Below, one piece after another: positions 1 through 8,320 of a stretch of 11,903 nucleotides of DNA. Position 1 is the stretch's first letter. Every line of letters starts with the position of its first letter. The stretch comes from Gymnopilus junonius. Its lineage: Eukaryota; Basidiomycota; Agaricomycetes; Agaricales; Galerinaceae. The position numbers and the translations under genes were made by a program. The notes beneath the pieces were generated by a model that was not told the DNA's origin, made no database searches, and saw only the letters and a list, made by a program, of their open reading frames with translations. Location: assembly GCA_015501075.1 (NCBI GenBank), contig JADNYJ010000831.1, positions 1 through 11,903 on the forward strand, read 5' to 3'.

Positions 1-453
1 GCCAACTATTATGCAGATGTGGGCCACTCATTTATTATTGTTATTTTCAGTCTGCCTCACTTTTTTTCTAGCTCAAGGATGGTGCAAATCATGGATGCAG
101 TGACAATGTTAATAGTATCCAGATCAACCTCTGTGATTGGCTCAAAAAATGGACCCCAACCCCCCAATCCTCTGCTCAAAATGGATAGCTGTGCCAATCG
201 AGGCCTCAACCATGATTTAACTGGTCATCTTTTGTGCCCTATTGAGTTCAACTGAGAAGATTCCATGTTCATTATGCTCTCTTAATTTCATGCACATTTT
301 TAACCTTGCACTAGAGTCTGAACTAAATTGCAGGCTGGTGAAGAAGAATATGATTGGCTCAGAAGTTTCCATGTGAGGGTTTTTTACTACAAGTTCAAAG
401 ATGATCAAGAGCATCTTGAGGATGGGTTCTTGAAGAGTTCTCTTCTTGTCAAA

Positions 454-515
454 GTAAGTGGCATGTCAAGTTTCAACATTTACTATTCAATTATCTTGCT
501 CAATCATTATTCAAG
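454..515 (+). other. Intron in DUF6698-like pseudogene
   Basis: The sequence GTAAGT...TTCAAG lies between LLVK and VFKHIF. Removing it joins the two conserved blocks in phase 0. The 62-base length is typical of basidiomycete introns. Confidence 0.6.
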
Positions 516-929
516 GTCTTCAAGCACATCTTTACATTGCCTTCATTAGCTAAACAGTATATTGAGGAGGACTCAGAATCAGATGCCGATGAGACCCAGC
601 CACCAAAGAAGAAATGCCAAGACTGCCAAAAAACCATAATTTGAAGAATCAAAGCAAAGAAAACTGTCGCAAAAATTCTCCACATGAATGAAACAGTGAC
701 CCCGTGCTCTATTGCCTATGCTGCAGTACAGTATTGTTCTATTCTCTATCTAAATAATACCTGACATCAATGCAGCTTCATTTCAACCTCCAGACAGCAG
801 AATGGTGGATGAATGGTATGGCGGATTCAATTATGAAGGTCTCCATAATTATATTGTCGACTTCTTCGAGGATGTGCAAGATGCCACTACAAAGAGAAGA
901 GTCCGAGATCTTCTGGCTTGGTGGAATAT

Positions 930-979
930 GTGAGTTGATTTCCATTGTCGATCTGTGCCCTGCTCATTGACATCTGCAG
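930..979 (+). other. Intron in DUF6698-like pseudogene
   Basis: GTGAGT...CTGCAG, 50 bases, phase 2. Its removal joins AWWN-AT to G-CAA and gives AWWNMQIFP, which agrees with the family pattern. This is the cleanest splice evidence in the gene. Confidence 0.65.
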
Positions 980-1118
980 GCAAATCTTCCCAGCTGCTGC
1001 TGCCCATCGGGAGTCAAACACGGAAGTGTCTTGTAAAGTGATGAAACAACAATGGGCTGCTTGCTCAGCTCTAGCTCCTATAACAAATGGTCAGCCACCT
1101 GTAATGGAATCATGCTGA

Positions 1119-1889
1119 AGGTGTACCAAAATTTTTAATGAGCTGTTCTTTTTCTTTATTTTATGATACATGCTTTCAAACTTTATAGAATGTCTTGAAA
1201 TGATATATGATTCCGCCTAATTCTTGTGTGAACCTTGTGGATACCTCAAAGTTATTATCTTCTGCTGTAGCATTCATAGAAGGCAGCCGACATACCATGT
1301 AGTGTCCAAATCACTTTATGGCCTTTGCAGACCATCAAATGGCCTATTGGATCACATAGTAAGCTTGCATGCTTGGATTGCAGATACAGTTTCCATGAGC
1401 AGTGATGAGACCAGCATGTGTCTACATGTGCAAGTCAGTCATTACCTTAATTTTGCAGTTGATAAGAGGGCTGAACTTCCCCGAGTTTCATTCCTTGAGG
1501 CTCTTAATAATTAGAACACATACAATAGGCATTAAAACAATGCCTAGCCAGTCTTTATTATTTTATTCAAAGACTTGTACAATTTATTTACAAGGCAAGA
1601 GCATCCAGAAATCCTACCAAGGGGGCATTGAACACTTAGATGCACTGACAGGCTGTAGGGATTGGCACAGCTTCTTTCTGAAGCCAGATGTACAAAAAAG
1701 GAAAGAATGCATCAATCTCGGATGGAATGACTTCATCCAAGGAGATTGATGTTAATAATAGTCCAGATCATTGGAACAGTTAATGAAATGATGAGATCCA
1801 TCACGGCTCGGCTCGGCAAATGCTGATCACATTGAGCACGTCTCTGCATCTCATGGTGTTCTGCGCACACTCCCCTCTGTCTGCTGGCC
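1119..1889. other. Unassigned spacer
   Basis: About 770 bases with no gene I can support. It starts with AT-rich sequence that may be the 3' untranslated part of the upstream pseudogene. Open stretches exist on the plus strand (1224-1514 and 1402-1749), but they overlap in different frames and show no motif I recognise. The minus strand around 1555-1600 has AATAAA-like signals, which fit a transcript end but prove nothing alone. No repeat, RNA gene or intact coding region was seen. Confidence 0.4.
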
Positions 1890-2108
1890 ATGCACAGCAA
1901 TGCGCATGGTACTACCATATTAGTAGACCATACAGGCAAAGTTTTGCCAGAAAAAGCATTGAAATTAGCCAGTGCCACGTGCATTAACAATGCCAAGCGC
2001 ATAGCATTTACCATAGAATGCTCAGAAAACACAATTCTACCATTGAACCAATGGGTAGGAAGCTTGGCAAATATTGCGCCATCGATTCCACATGCTAGAC
2101 ATTATTAA
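1890..2108 (+). CDS. Short protein-like open stretch, possible gene fragment
   Basis: A 72-residue open frame whose composition looks protein-like. It has a TILVDHTGKVLP block, a CINNAKRIAFTIE block and a PLNQWVGSLANIAP block, and ends at a TAA just before the putative LTR region. I do not recognise a family. Its ATG is internal to a longer non-coding-looking stretch, so this is more likely the remnant of an exon than a complete gene. No upstream exon could be joined with confidence. A minus-strand open frame over the same bases (1733-2032) is the alternative, but it is richer in Met, Cys and His and looks less natural. Confidence 0.25.
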   Translation: MHSNAHGTTILVDHTGKVLPEKALKLASATCINNAKRIAFTIECSENTILPLNQWVGSLANIAPSIPHARHY

Positions 2109-2202
2109 TCCACCCAGACACGAATTTATAAGTATAGTTTGAAGTAGTATAAATACAGTAGAAATTTAGTAGTAGAAATCCAAGTGGGCGGTCCCCTCGA
2201 GC

Positions 2203-2677
2203 TGTAGAAATATGCTAGAGATGTCTAACTTCGGATTGCCAGAATATAAGCGGAAGTACATGCATCAGAATATTTTGAGAATTTTAGAGAAAGATCTAAG
2301 CTTAGAAAAGAAATAAATAGCAGAAAGACTCTCTTATAAAGACTGAACAAAGTTGAGTGATTAGGAGTTGACAAGAAGTTGCTCAGTCACAGAAAGTACG
2401 GCGTTCAGAGTCTAGAAAGAAGTCTAGTATCGAGTTTCTTAGTTTCAGTGAGGATTAGAGCCCTCAGAATATTTTTAAGAGTATATTATCGAAATATACA
2501 GAGAGAAAGTCCCATATTTGCCCCATAAAGCCCCAGAAGACCCCATAACTTCGGATTTGAGTTCATAAGAATACTCCTTATCATCACCTCCACAAAACTA
2601 CGAGTGAGGTTGTTTTGTTTTTGTGGTTGTGTTGCGCATTTTTGTGTTTTCACACCCAGAGACTTCCCTGCTTATCA
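2203..2677 (+). repeat. Putative 5' LTR (left boundary uncertain)
   Basis: The stretch just upstream of the primer binding site ends in ...TTATCA at 2677, two bases before the PBS, as LTRs usually end in CA. It holds TATAAA at 2335-2340, a plausible promoter core, and a purine-rich non-coding body. The TG at 2203 is only one of several possible starts; 2222 is another. No second copy is visible in the window, so the LTR call rests on position relative to the PBS and Gag, not on a repeat pair. Confidence 0.4.
2335..2340 (+). promoter_or_regulatory. TATA-like box in putative 5' LTR
   Basis: TATAAA in an A-rich context about 430 bases before the Gag ATG. This is a plausible core promoter for the genomic RNA. 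A second TATAAATA lies at 2148-2155, outside the chosen LTR edge. Confidence 0.3.
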
Positions 2678-2679
2678 TC

Positions 2680-2696
2680 TGGAGCCCACTGCGAGG
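2680..2696 (+). other. Primer binding site candidate
   Basis: TGGAGCCCACTGCGAGG begins with the TGG expected to pair with a tRNA CCA tail. Its complement, CCTCGCAGTGGGCTCCA, parses as a tRNA 3' end: five T-stem bases (CTCGC), seven acceptor bases (AGTGGGC), a U discriminator and CCA. It lies two bases after a CA that could close the LTR and 68 bases before Gag. Known biology: U73 is typical of tRNA-Cys and occurs in yeast tRNA-Gln. The exact primer tRNA is inference. Confidence 0.6.
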
Positions 2697-2763
2697 GGGT
2701 GTATTTTGATAAAGTTTCTGTGAACAAGGTCTTGAAGTTAGAAACCTATTTCTCTAAGAAATT

Positions 2764-4107
2764 ATGGTGCCGTCAAAGCCCGCAACTCCTAGAGCAACTA
2801 GAAATTCTTTATGTGCTGGAACAGTTGCACTTGAGCTACCCACATGCAAAAGACAGAGAGCAGAGAGATCATTAGATGCCATTCCAAACAACCCTATTCC
2901 TGAGGAAGAAGCATCTTTCCCTGGTGAATACCATTCAGAAGACGAAGTTGCTTCATTAGCCCTTCGATTGGATGAACTTTCTATTGACCCAAATTTAAAT
3001 AAAGAGATTGCAAGCACGTCGAGTACCATTTTGAAAATGGCTCCTGGAAATAAGATACCAAAGGTTGGAGAGCGTGGAGTGCCCACCTTTAGTAATGAAA
3101 AACCTGAGGAATTGTTACGATTCTTTAGAATTATGGATGAATGGTTTTCAGAAGATGGAGGTCTGACAGACCAACAGAAGAAACAGAAATTAGTGGACTA
3201 TGTTGCCATTGGTGTAGATGATGAATGGAAGGTGTTCCCTGAATTTACGGGGGTTGCAACTTACAACGCATTTAAAGAAGTGATTAAAAAGAGTTATCCT
3301 ACTGTAGCTCAAGCAGAGACCGCATCTGCAGATCGTTTGCGCCATAAAGTAGCATGCCATCCAGGAATTTCTCTCCATCAATCAGAAAGTGTAGCTTCAT
3401 TAACCAGAACGATGCATGCAGAGATTAGCAAGCTCAAAAATGTGAGCCCGCTGCTTATCACTAACCACGAACTGGTTATGTTGTTTCTTGGAAGGTTAGA
3501 CCCAGAATTCAGGAAGGTGCTTGGAAATAATTTGCACACCCAAATTCATTTGGTTCAGAGTGCAACGCAACAAGCCCAACCTAAGCAACATGGAGAGGAC
3601 CCTTATACAATTGAGGAAGTCTTTGCCATGGCTGCTTATTCTTCTGAAGAGTCAAAGAGTCCATTTGGAAAATTATTGGATCTAGGAGTAGCAGAAGCTA
3701 TGGTTCCTTCAAACTCAGCAGCAACTATTAAAGTGGAAGAAATGATGGCTAAATTGTTGGATAGTTGGGATCTTCAAAAGAAGACAAACTCTCAATTTCA
3801 GCAGAGTCAAGAAAGTGTATTAAAGGCCATTGAGCATCAAACGCAGGTCTTAAATAATTTTCTGACAGCTCAGTCAAACTTCCATCCTGGTTTCCAGAGT
3901 CAGAATAATTCCTATAATGTCAATGCGCAGTCCACGAGCCATCAGCATGCTAGCAATGGAAGATGCTTTTATTGCGGACAAATAGGCCATAGAGTCTATG
4001 AGTGTGTAGATGCTATTCGTGATGAGGAATCAGGCTTTATTGTAAAAGGTGCAGACAATAAGTACCGATTAGCTAGTGGAGCTTTTATTCCTTATGAGCC
4101 CGGATGA
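2764..4107 (+). CDS. gag: Gag capsid/nucleocapsid protein of Ty3/gypsy-like element
   Basis: A 447-residue open frame starting at the first ATG after the primer binding site. Residues 1-90 are a charged leader. Residues about 105-165 and onward form a helical capsid-like region with KPEELLRFFRIMDEWF, typical of Ty3-type Gag, where capsid subunits assemble into cytoplasmic particles. Residues 335-400 are Gln/Asn-rich and probably flexible. A retroviral zinc knuckle CX2CX4HX4C has C401, C404, H409 and C414 and should bind the element's RNA. The downstream block with RLASGAFIPYEPG matches, from memory, the segment following the knuckle in agaric elements. The frame stops at TGA 4105-4107 in the middle of that conserved segment and stays open afterwards, so the stop is probably a nonsense mutation rather than the natural end. 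Confidence 0.85.
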   Translation: MVPSKPATPRATRNSLCAGTVALELPTCKRQRAERSLDAIPNNPIPEEEASFPGEYHSEDEVASLALRLDELSIDPNLNKEIASTSSTILKMAPGNKIPKVGERGVPTFSNEKPEELLRFFRIMDEWFSEDGGLTDQQKKQKLVDYVAIGVDDEWKVFPEFTGVATYNAFKEVIKKSYPTVAQAETASADRLRHKVACHPGISLHQSESVASLTRTMHAEISKLKNVSPLLITNHELVMLFLGRLDPEFRKVLGNNLHTQIHLVQSATQQAQPKQHGEDPYTIEEVFAMAAYSSEESKSPFGKLLDLGVAEAMVPSNSAATIKVEEMMAKLLDSWDLQKKTNSQFQQSQESVLKAIEHQTQVLNNFLTAQSNFHPGFQSQNNSYNVNAQSTSHQHASNGRCFYCGQIGHRVYECVDAIRDEESGFIVKGADNKYRLASGAFIPYEPG

Positions 4108-4374
4108 GCAATGAAAGAATTTGTAGCTGAACATCAGTGCAAAGGAATTATTCCAGTAAATAAACTTCCAAAGGGGGCGATCAGTAGCAACCTTCAGGAA
4201 ATTGAAATGGCAAATAGCTACAACATGTCAGTATCTGGACAAGAGGATACAGGCCTTGCTCAACTCTTAGAACATTTAGTTGGACAATTTGGATTAGATG
4301 TGACCAGAGAAATGCTGGATCACAAGTTGCAAGGGAGTTACTTCGCAAGCAACAATAATTCAAATTTCAATTGA
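4108..4374 (+). pseudogene. Gag C-terminal continuation after an in-frame TGA
   Basis: This is the same frame as Gag, open for 88 codons after the TGA at 4105-4107, starting AMKEFVAEHQCKG and ending ASNNNSNFN at TGA 4372-4374. The ATG at 4111 is unlikely to be a real start; the unbroken frame argues for a single ancestral Gag of about 536 codons. The segment is not a recognisable enzyme domain. It ends at a -1 slippery-type heptamer (4362-4368), after which the next coding frame is -1. Confidence 0.6.
4362..4368 (+). promoter_or_regulatory. Candidate -1 ribosomal frameshift heptamer (A AAT TTC)
   Basis: In the Gag frame the bases read tcA AAT TTC AAT TGA, which fits X XXY YYZ with X=A, Y=T, Z=C. 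The zero-frame stop follows at 4372-4374, one codon after the heptamer. A -1 shift enters precisely the frame that stays open to 4874. A weak GCTC/GAGC stem (4375-4378 with 4387-4390) lies just downstream; no strong pseudoknot was found by eye. Other frame changes in this copy are plainly decay, so this one could be too. Confidence 0.4.
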
Positions 4375-4874
4375 GCTCGAGGAAGGGAGCGTCGCTAGTA
4401 CAGACCAGGGCAGGTACTACACCACAAACTGAGAGCAATATTAAATTGCTGCAACCTAAGAAAATTGTAGAAAAGAGCGCTAATGCTGAGCCTAGCAAAG
4501 ATGCACAAGAGAAAAATAAAAACATTGAACAAATTAAGAAGAAAAATTTGGAAGGACAAAAGAGGGACATAGTCTACCCAACCTCACAAACTCCTATTCA
4601 AACAGTAACCCACAGAATATTTGAAAAGAAAGGTCCTGCGTACAGAACACAAGCACCTGTAGAAGGAACTGTTGACATTGATGCGATCACTGACTCTATT
4701 TTAGACATGCCGCTCACAATGCCACTTAGAAATATTGCAGGATTAGCTCCCCAAATTCGTGAAAGCCTGTGTGCTCAATTCTCGAGAGTAAGGAAGCCAG
4801 AAATTAAGAAGGTCATGTTTGAAGGAGTGAGTACCAGACAAAGGTCCAATAAATGTTATGGACCTTCCCTTTGA
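4368..4874 (+). pseudogene. Pol N-terminal spacer before protease
   Basis: Open in the -1 frame relative to Gag for about 168 codons, ending in TGA 4872-4874. The first part is Lys/Gln/Glu-rich (IEQIKKKNLEGQKRD) and looks disordered. The second part, with TVDIDAITDSILDMPLTMPL and IAGLAPQIRESLCAQFSRV, resembles the conserved stretch before the protease in agaric Ty3/gypsy elements. The frame is lost at about 4845-4858, where the +1 frame takes over with DLPFESFLIAKDGE, so a 1-base indel there is likely. It is not an independent gene. Confidence 0.6.
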
Positions 4875-5469
4875 ATCCTTTCTCATAGCCAAAGACGGAG
4901 AAGGTAGTGCACCCACTGGTAGTACTGTTGCTGGTGATCCTGTACTCACCTATTTAATGGAAAGCAAAGAAAATAATCCTAGAGAATTATATGTTGCAAA
5001 GGAATTGCATGCCTTGCATGCCTGCTATCCATTCATTAATGGTCTAGGACAGGAAGAAGGAATTTTGGATGATGGTTCCCAAATTGTATCTATGGCTGAA
5101 AAGGTCACAATAGAATTAGGATTGACCTGGGATCCACAAATTACCCTGAATGTAGAAAGTGCAAATAAGCAGATAGAGTGTAGTCTTGGACTAGCTAAGA
5201 ATGTTGCATTCAGATTTGGAGGGGTCACCTTATATTTTCAAGTCCACATAATTAGAAGTCCAGCCTATCAAGTATTGATAGGGCGGCCTTTCTCAGTAAT
5301 TGGAGCTACTACAGTTAGCAACGATGCTGAAGGCAGACAGAAAATTTTGGTTACTTGTCCAAACACTAAAGAACAAGCAATTATTCCTACCTATCCAAGG
5401 GGCATTATGCCAGAAGATTTGCAAAGGCACAAAGCAGACACAGATTTTCAGAAAGCCTCGATGAATTAA
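4858..5469 (+). pseudogene. Retroelement aspartic protease region of Pol
   Basis: A retropepsin-like protease that would cleave the Gag-Pol polyprotein inside the particle. The active-site loop ILDDGSQIVSM has its catalytic Asp in the codons at 5068-5073 (residues 71-72 of this stretch), where many relatives have D-S/T-G. The second half has AFRFGGVTLYFQVHIIRS and the YQVLIGRPF flap-to-core block expected of Ty3-type proteases, followed by ILVTCPNTKEQAIIPTYPRG, also typical of these elements. The ATG at 4858 is internal and probably not used. The frame leaves the conserved line at about 5430-5460 and stops at TAA 5467-5469, while the coding signal continues in another frame. Confidence 0.75.
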
Positions 5470-5701
5470 TCTCTGAGCAAGGAGAGGCAGCTGTAGTCCT
5501 AGAATATAATCATTTTGCAAAAATGCTAGAAGTCACATCCTATACTATGCCAGAAAATGAAAAGTTTATGCCATCAGGAATAAGATGAGCATATCTAAAT
5601 CAAGCAGTTAATTATGCTGATCTAGAAGATAATGTTAGAAATGAAATTGAAATGTACTTTCAATCAGAAGAAAATAAGAGATGGAAAAATAAGAAAGAGA
5701 A
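5442..5701 (+). pseudogene. Linker between protease and reverse transcriptase, broken
   Basis: After the protease frame ends, a new frame reads SLDELISEQGEAAVVLEY and on through NYADLEDNVRNEIEMYF to WKNKKE. It has one in-frame TGA at 5586-5588, after GIR. At about 5697-5701 the frame changes again; the overlap suggests loss of one base in a GAG-GAA context. The next frame continues ELASNLIQSKKKYKPV into the RT. The stretch has no enzyme motif; it is the acidic linker expected at this position. Its value is in showing that protease and RT belong to one broken Pol. Confidence 0.55.
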
Positions 5702-6547
5702 CTTGCATCTAATCTTATCCAGAGCAAGAAGAAATATAAACCAGTTGGCATTAAGGTTAAACCTGTATATGCTGACTTGGATGAACAATTTAGGATAACG
5801 AGGAATATTACAGGAGACCCTTTGGTGGGTATGCCTGAGTTGAATCCAAATCCACCTCCATTTGTTCCAATGGGTAGATATACCCAAGAACGAAAGGAAG
5901 CAATGGATAAAGTTCACAAAGGGAATTTTCTGACCACTGCAGAGAGAACCGTACTGCATGATTTAATTGCAAAGCAGAATATGGCATTCGCCTGGGATGA
6001 GTCAGAAAGAGGGAAATTAAGGGAAGAATTCTTTCTGCCAGTACCCATACCCACAGTTGAATATCAACCTTGGATTCACCATGCTATTAAAATTCCTCCA
6101 GCATTATATAAAGAAATATGTAACCTCATTGAAAAGAAGCATGCAGCCGGTGTCTATGAACCTTCAAATTCATCATATAGATCAGCCTGGTTTTGTGTGT
6201 TGAAGAAAAATGGAAATTTGAGAATTGTCCATAGCTTGGAACCTTTGAATGCAGTAACTATTGCTCATTCAGGAGTACCACCAGCTACAGAAGAACTTGC
6301 TGCTCATTTTTCAGGACAAGCATGCAGGGGAATTATGGATTTAATGAGCAGATATGATGCGCGTGCTTTAGACACTAAGTACCGTGATTTAACTACCTTT
6401 CAGACGCCCTTTGGTGCAATGCACTTGTGTACATTACCAATGGGTTGGACAAATTCAGTACCAATTTTCCATGATGATGTAACAGAAATATTGAGACCTG
6501 AGATCCCAGAATTTATGATGCCTTACTTAGATGATGTGGGAGCTTGA
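5693..6547 (+). pseudogene. pol: Reverse transcriptase domain of Pol
   Basis: Copies element RNA into DNA. The approach region has KYKPVGIKVKPVYADL, then NITGDPLVGMP, then RYTQERKEAMDKVHKGNF. The polymerase core has YEPSNSSYRSAWFCVLKKN, LRIVHSLEPLN, SGVPPATEELAAHF, GIMDLMSRYDA (first catalytic Asp at 6338-6340), LTTFQTPFGAMHLCTLPMGW and VPIFHDDVTEIL. The YLDD box at 6524-6535 carries the two other catalytic Asp. Every metal-binding residue is present. A TGA at 6545-6547, just after DDVGA and before GPATRY, interrupts the domain, and the same frame stays open afterwards. Relatives, from memory, have Arg or Lys there, so CGA to TGA is likely. The ATG at 5777 is internal. Confidence 0.88.
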
Positions 6548-7959
6548 GGCCCTGCTACTCGATATGAGGATGGCAATGGAGATTATCAGCATCATCCAGA
6601 AAATTCAGAAATCAGATTGTTTATTTGGGAGCACCTCAATAATGTAAACCGCATTCTGCAATGCATTAAATATTCAGATGCAACCTTTTCGGGAATGAAG
6701 TCAATAATCTGTGCAGAAGAAATAGAAGTGGTTGGCCACCTTTGTACTTATGAAGGATGGAAACCCACTGAAGATAAAATCGGAGCAATTATGAGATGGG
6801 AGATTTGCCATAACCTGTCAGATGTTAGAGCCTTTCTTGGCATTGCAGGGGTATTAAGATCCTATATTCCTAATTATGCACTTCGAGCAGAAGGATTACA
6901 GAAATTAATGAGAGGAAAAATCCCTTTTGTCTGGGGACCAGAACAAACTAAGAGTATAGAAATGATAAAAGAAGGGGTACAATTTGCTCAGCCTTTGAAA
7001 CCTATTGACTATGAAGGTCAGGGATCAATAGTGCTTGCAGTAGACTCATCCTACATGGGTATTGGATTTTATATCTACCAGGAAGATAGAGACGACCCCA
7101 AGAAAATACATTATGTGAAATTTGGTTCTATAACCATGAATGAAAGAGAAGCTAGATTTTCTCAACCAAAGAGGGAACTCTATGGTTTGATGCATGCATT
7201 GAGAGCTAATAGAGCGATGATCTTCGGAGTCTGGAAGCTAATTGTGGAAACAGATGCTAAATATATCCACGGAATGTTAAACAACCCAGATCTCATGTCC
7301 AATGCAACTATCAATAGATGGATTGACAAGATCTTAATGTTCCATTTCACAATACATCATAAGGCTGGGAAAACATTTGGACCTGATGGGCTTTCTAGAA
7401 GGCCGCATCAACCAACAGACCCTGAACAAGCGCCCATGTCTGATGATGAGGATGACGACCCAGTTGGTCCACCTGAAATGATTTATGCAGAGTCAGAAAA
7501 CAAAGTCCCTTTTCCAATAGAGACTTTTGTTGATAAAATTGACTCACATGGAGGATATTTCCAGGGGATTGCAACATGTTATCAAGACTTTGAAAAGGAG
7601 TTGCACAATGCAGACATTGAAAGAGAAAATGAATGGCAAAGAATAATGGAGCTTTTGAAAAATAAAGAACTGAAAGAAGAATCTAAGGGGATGCTACGGC
7701 AATTTCTGAATTCTATAGTGTTACCTGAGGAAAGAAATTTAGAAGAAGATGAATATTATGATAAAGGACGAAGGAGGCCTGGCGCAATAAGGCAAGACCT
7801 CATGATACCTGAGATCATTAAATATTTAGGAAATCGAAAGCATAGACCTCCAGAGATGGATGAGAAGCAATATAGATGGTTTATAAATCTGGGAAATAGA
7901 TTCTTATTATTTGAGGGATGTTTATATCATTGTGGATATAAGAGCCAACACAGATTATA
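6548..7959 (+). pseudogene. pol: RT thumb/connection, RNase H and acidic tether of Pol
   Basis: Same frame as the RT. It opens with the thumb and connection (FIWEHLNNVNRILQCIKY, FSGMKSIICAEEIEVVGH, VRAFLGIAGVLRSYI). The RNase H, which degrades the RNA strand of the hybrid, has its acidic residues at D 7043-7045 (LAVDSSYMG), E 7175-7177 (KRELYGL), D 7253-7255 (VETDAKY) and D 7385-7387 (GPDGLSRR), so the active site looks complete. A tether of roughly 180 residues follows, with an Asp-rich patch (MSDDEDDDPVG) near 7436-7468 and a conserved-looking RRRPGAIRQDLMIPEI. The domain is cut at 7959 by the Tc1-like insertion; the remaining frame to 8044 is transposon sequence. On the far side of the insertion the frame resumes in register. 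Confidence 0.85.
7958..7959 (+). repeat. TA target-site duplication, left copy
   Basis: TA immediately before the CAGTG terminus of the Tc1-like element. It matches the right copy at 9520-9521 and is the hallmark of Tc1/mariner insertion. Confidence 0.85.
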
Positions 7960-8168
7960 CAGTGTCTCAAAAAACTGTCTGGATGTTTTGGCTATTCAAC
8001 TTGATTTAGCTATAACTTTGTGTAACCTTGTTCAAATCACATGATTCAACTTGTGTATTGAAGGTCACATGCTATACTTTCACATGGTATATTGTTTGTT
8101 TTTGTTTGTTGACTTGTTGAAAAGTAATCAATTGAGCAATTACACAGTTGCATCCGGACAGTTTTTTG
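7960..8168 (+). repeat. Left terminal inverted repeat of Tc1-like element
   Basis: 209 bases that pair with 9311-9519 in inverted orientation, with five substitutions and two 1-base length differences in T runs by my alignment (about 97% identity). The outer motif CAAAAAACTGTCTGGATG (7968-7985) recurs as its reverse complement at the inner end (8151-8168), with one mismatch. Confidence 0.92.
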
Positions 8169-8320
8169 GCGGTCATGTGAAATCAACAAAATAAGGTTCT
8201 GTTGAATTATAAACATAAGTAAATATGGCCAAATTTATTCAAACATGTTCAGCATACATAATGAAGGCTATTCTAACTTATTTTCCCCACTGTCCTCACA
8301 TCACTGTCCACTTCTTTATT
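8169..8320 (+). other. Tc1-like 5' spacer between repeat and transposase
   Basis: AT-rich sequence between the left repeat and the likely transposase start. The frame is open from an ATG at 8225, but the encoded residues have no resemblance to the transposase N-terminus, so this is probably leader or promoter sequence. Confidence 0.4.

Larger units (their letters stand above)
71..1118 (+). pseudogene. Decayed multi-exon gene, DUF6698-like family
   Basis: Conserved blocks lie in order: a GANxxxSD-type stretch and CDWLKKW (78-160), NRGLNHDLTGHLLCP (about 196-240), LEDGFLKSSLLVK (to 453), VFKHIFTLPSLA (516 on), MNETVTPCSIAYAAVQ (to 731), NYEGLHNYIVDFFED and VRDLLAWWN (to 927), and IFPAAAAHRESN (from about 982). 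These match, as I recall, the DUF6698-type proteins expanded in agarics; their function is unknown. Exons are about 71-264, 334-453, 516-731, 776-929 and 980-1118. Introns 454-515 and 930-979 have clear GT-AG ends; the latter splits an ATG codon and rejoins it in frame. Damage: a frameshift between about 145 and 186, TGA where Trp is expected (253-255), TGA at 642-644, a donor near 731 that seems to have lost one G, and a 1-base loss near 809-814. The 5' part may lie outside the window. I am confident it is broken and fairly confident of the family. Confidence 0.62.

Noticed and set aside
1360..1465. Very short introns (GTAAGC...GCAG and GTCAGT...GCAG) joining exons in 1224-1514
   Set aside because: They would be about 25-31 bases, too short, and no recognisable protein results.
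1733..2032. Minus-strand 99-codon open frame
   Set aside because: Composition is rich in Met, Cys and His with no motif, it overlaps a more plausible plus-strand stretch, and no splice partners were found.
8225..8320. ATG at 8225 as the transposase start
   Set aside because: The 32 residues before the ATG at 8321 show no transposase likeness, while the residues from 8321 run directly into the helix-turn-helix.
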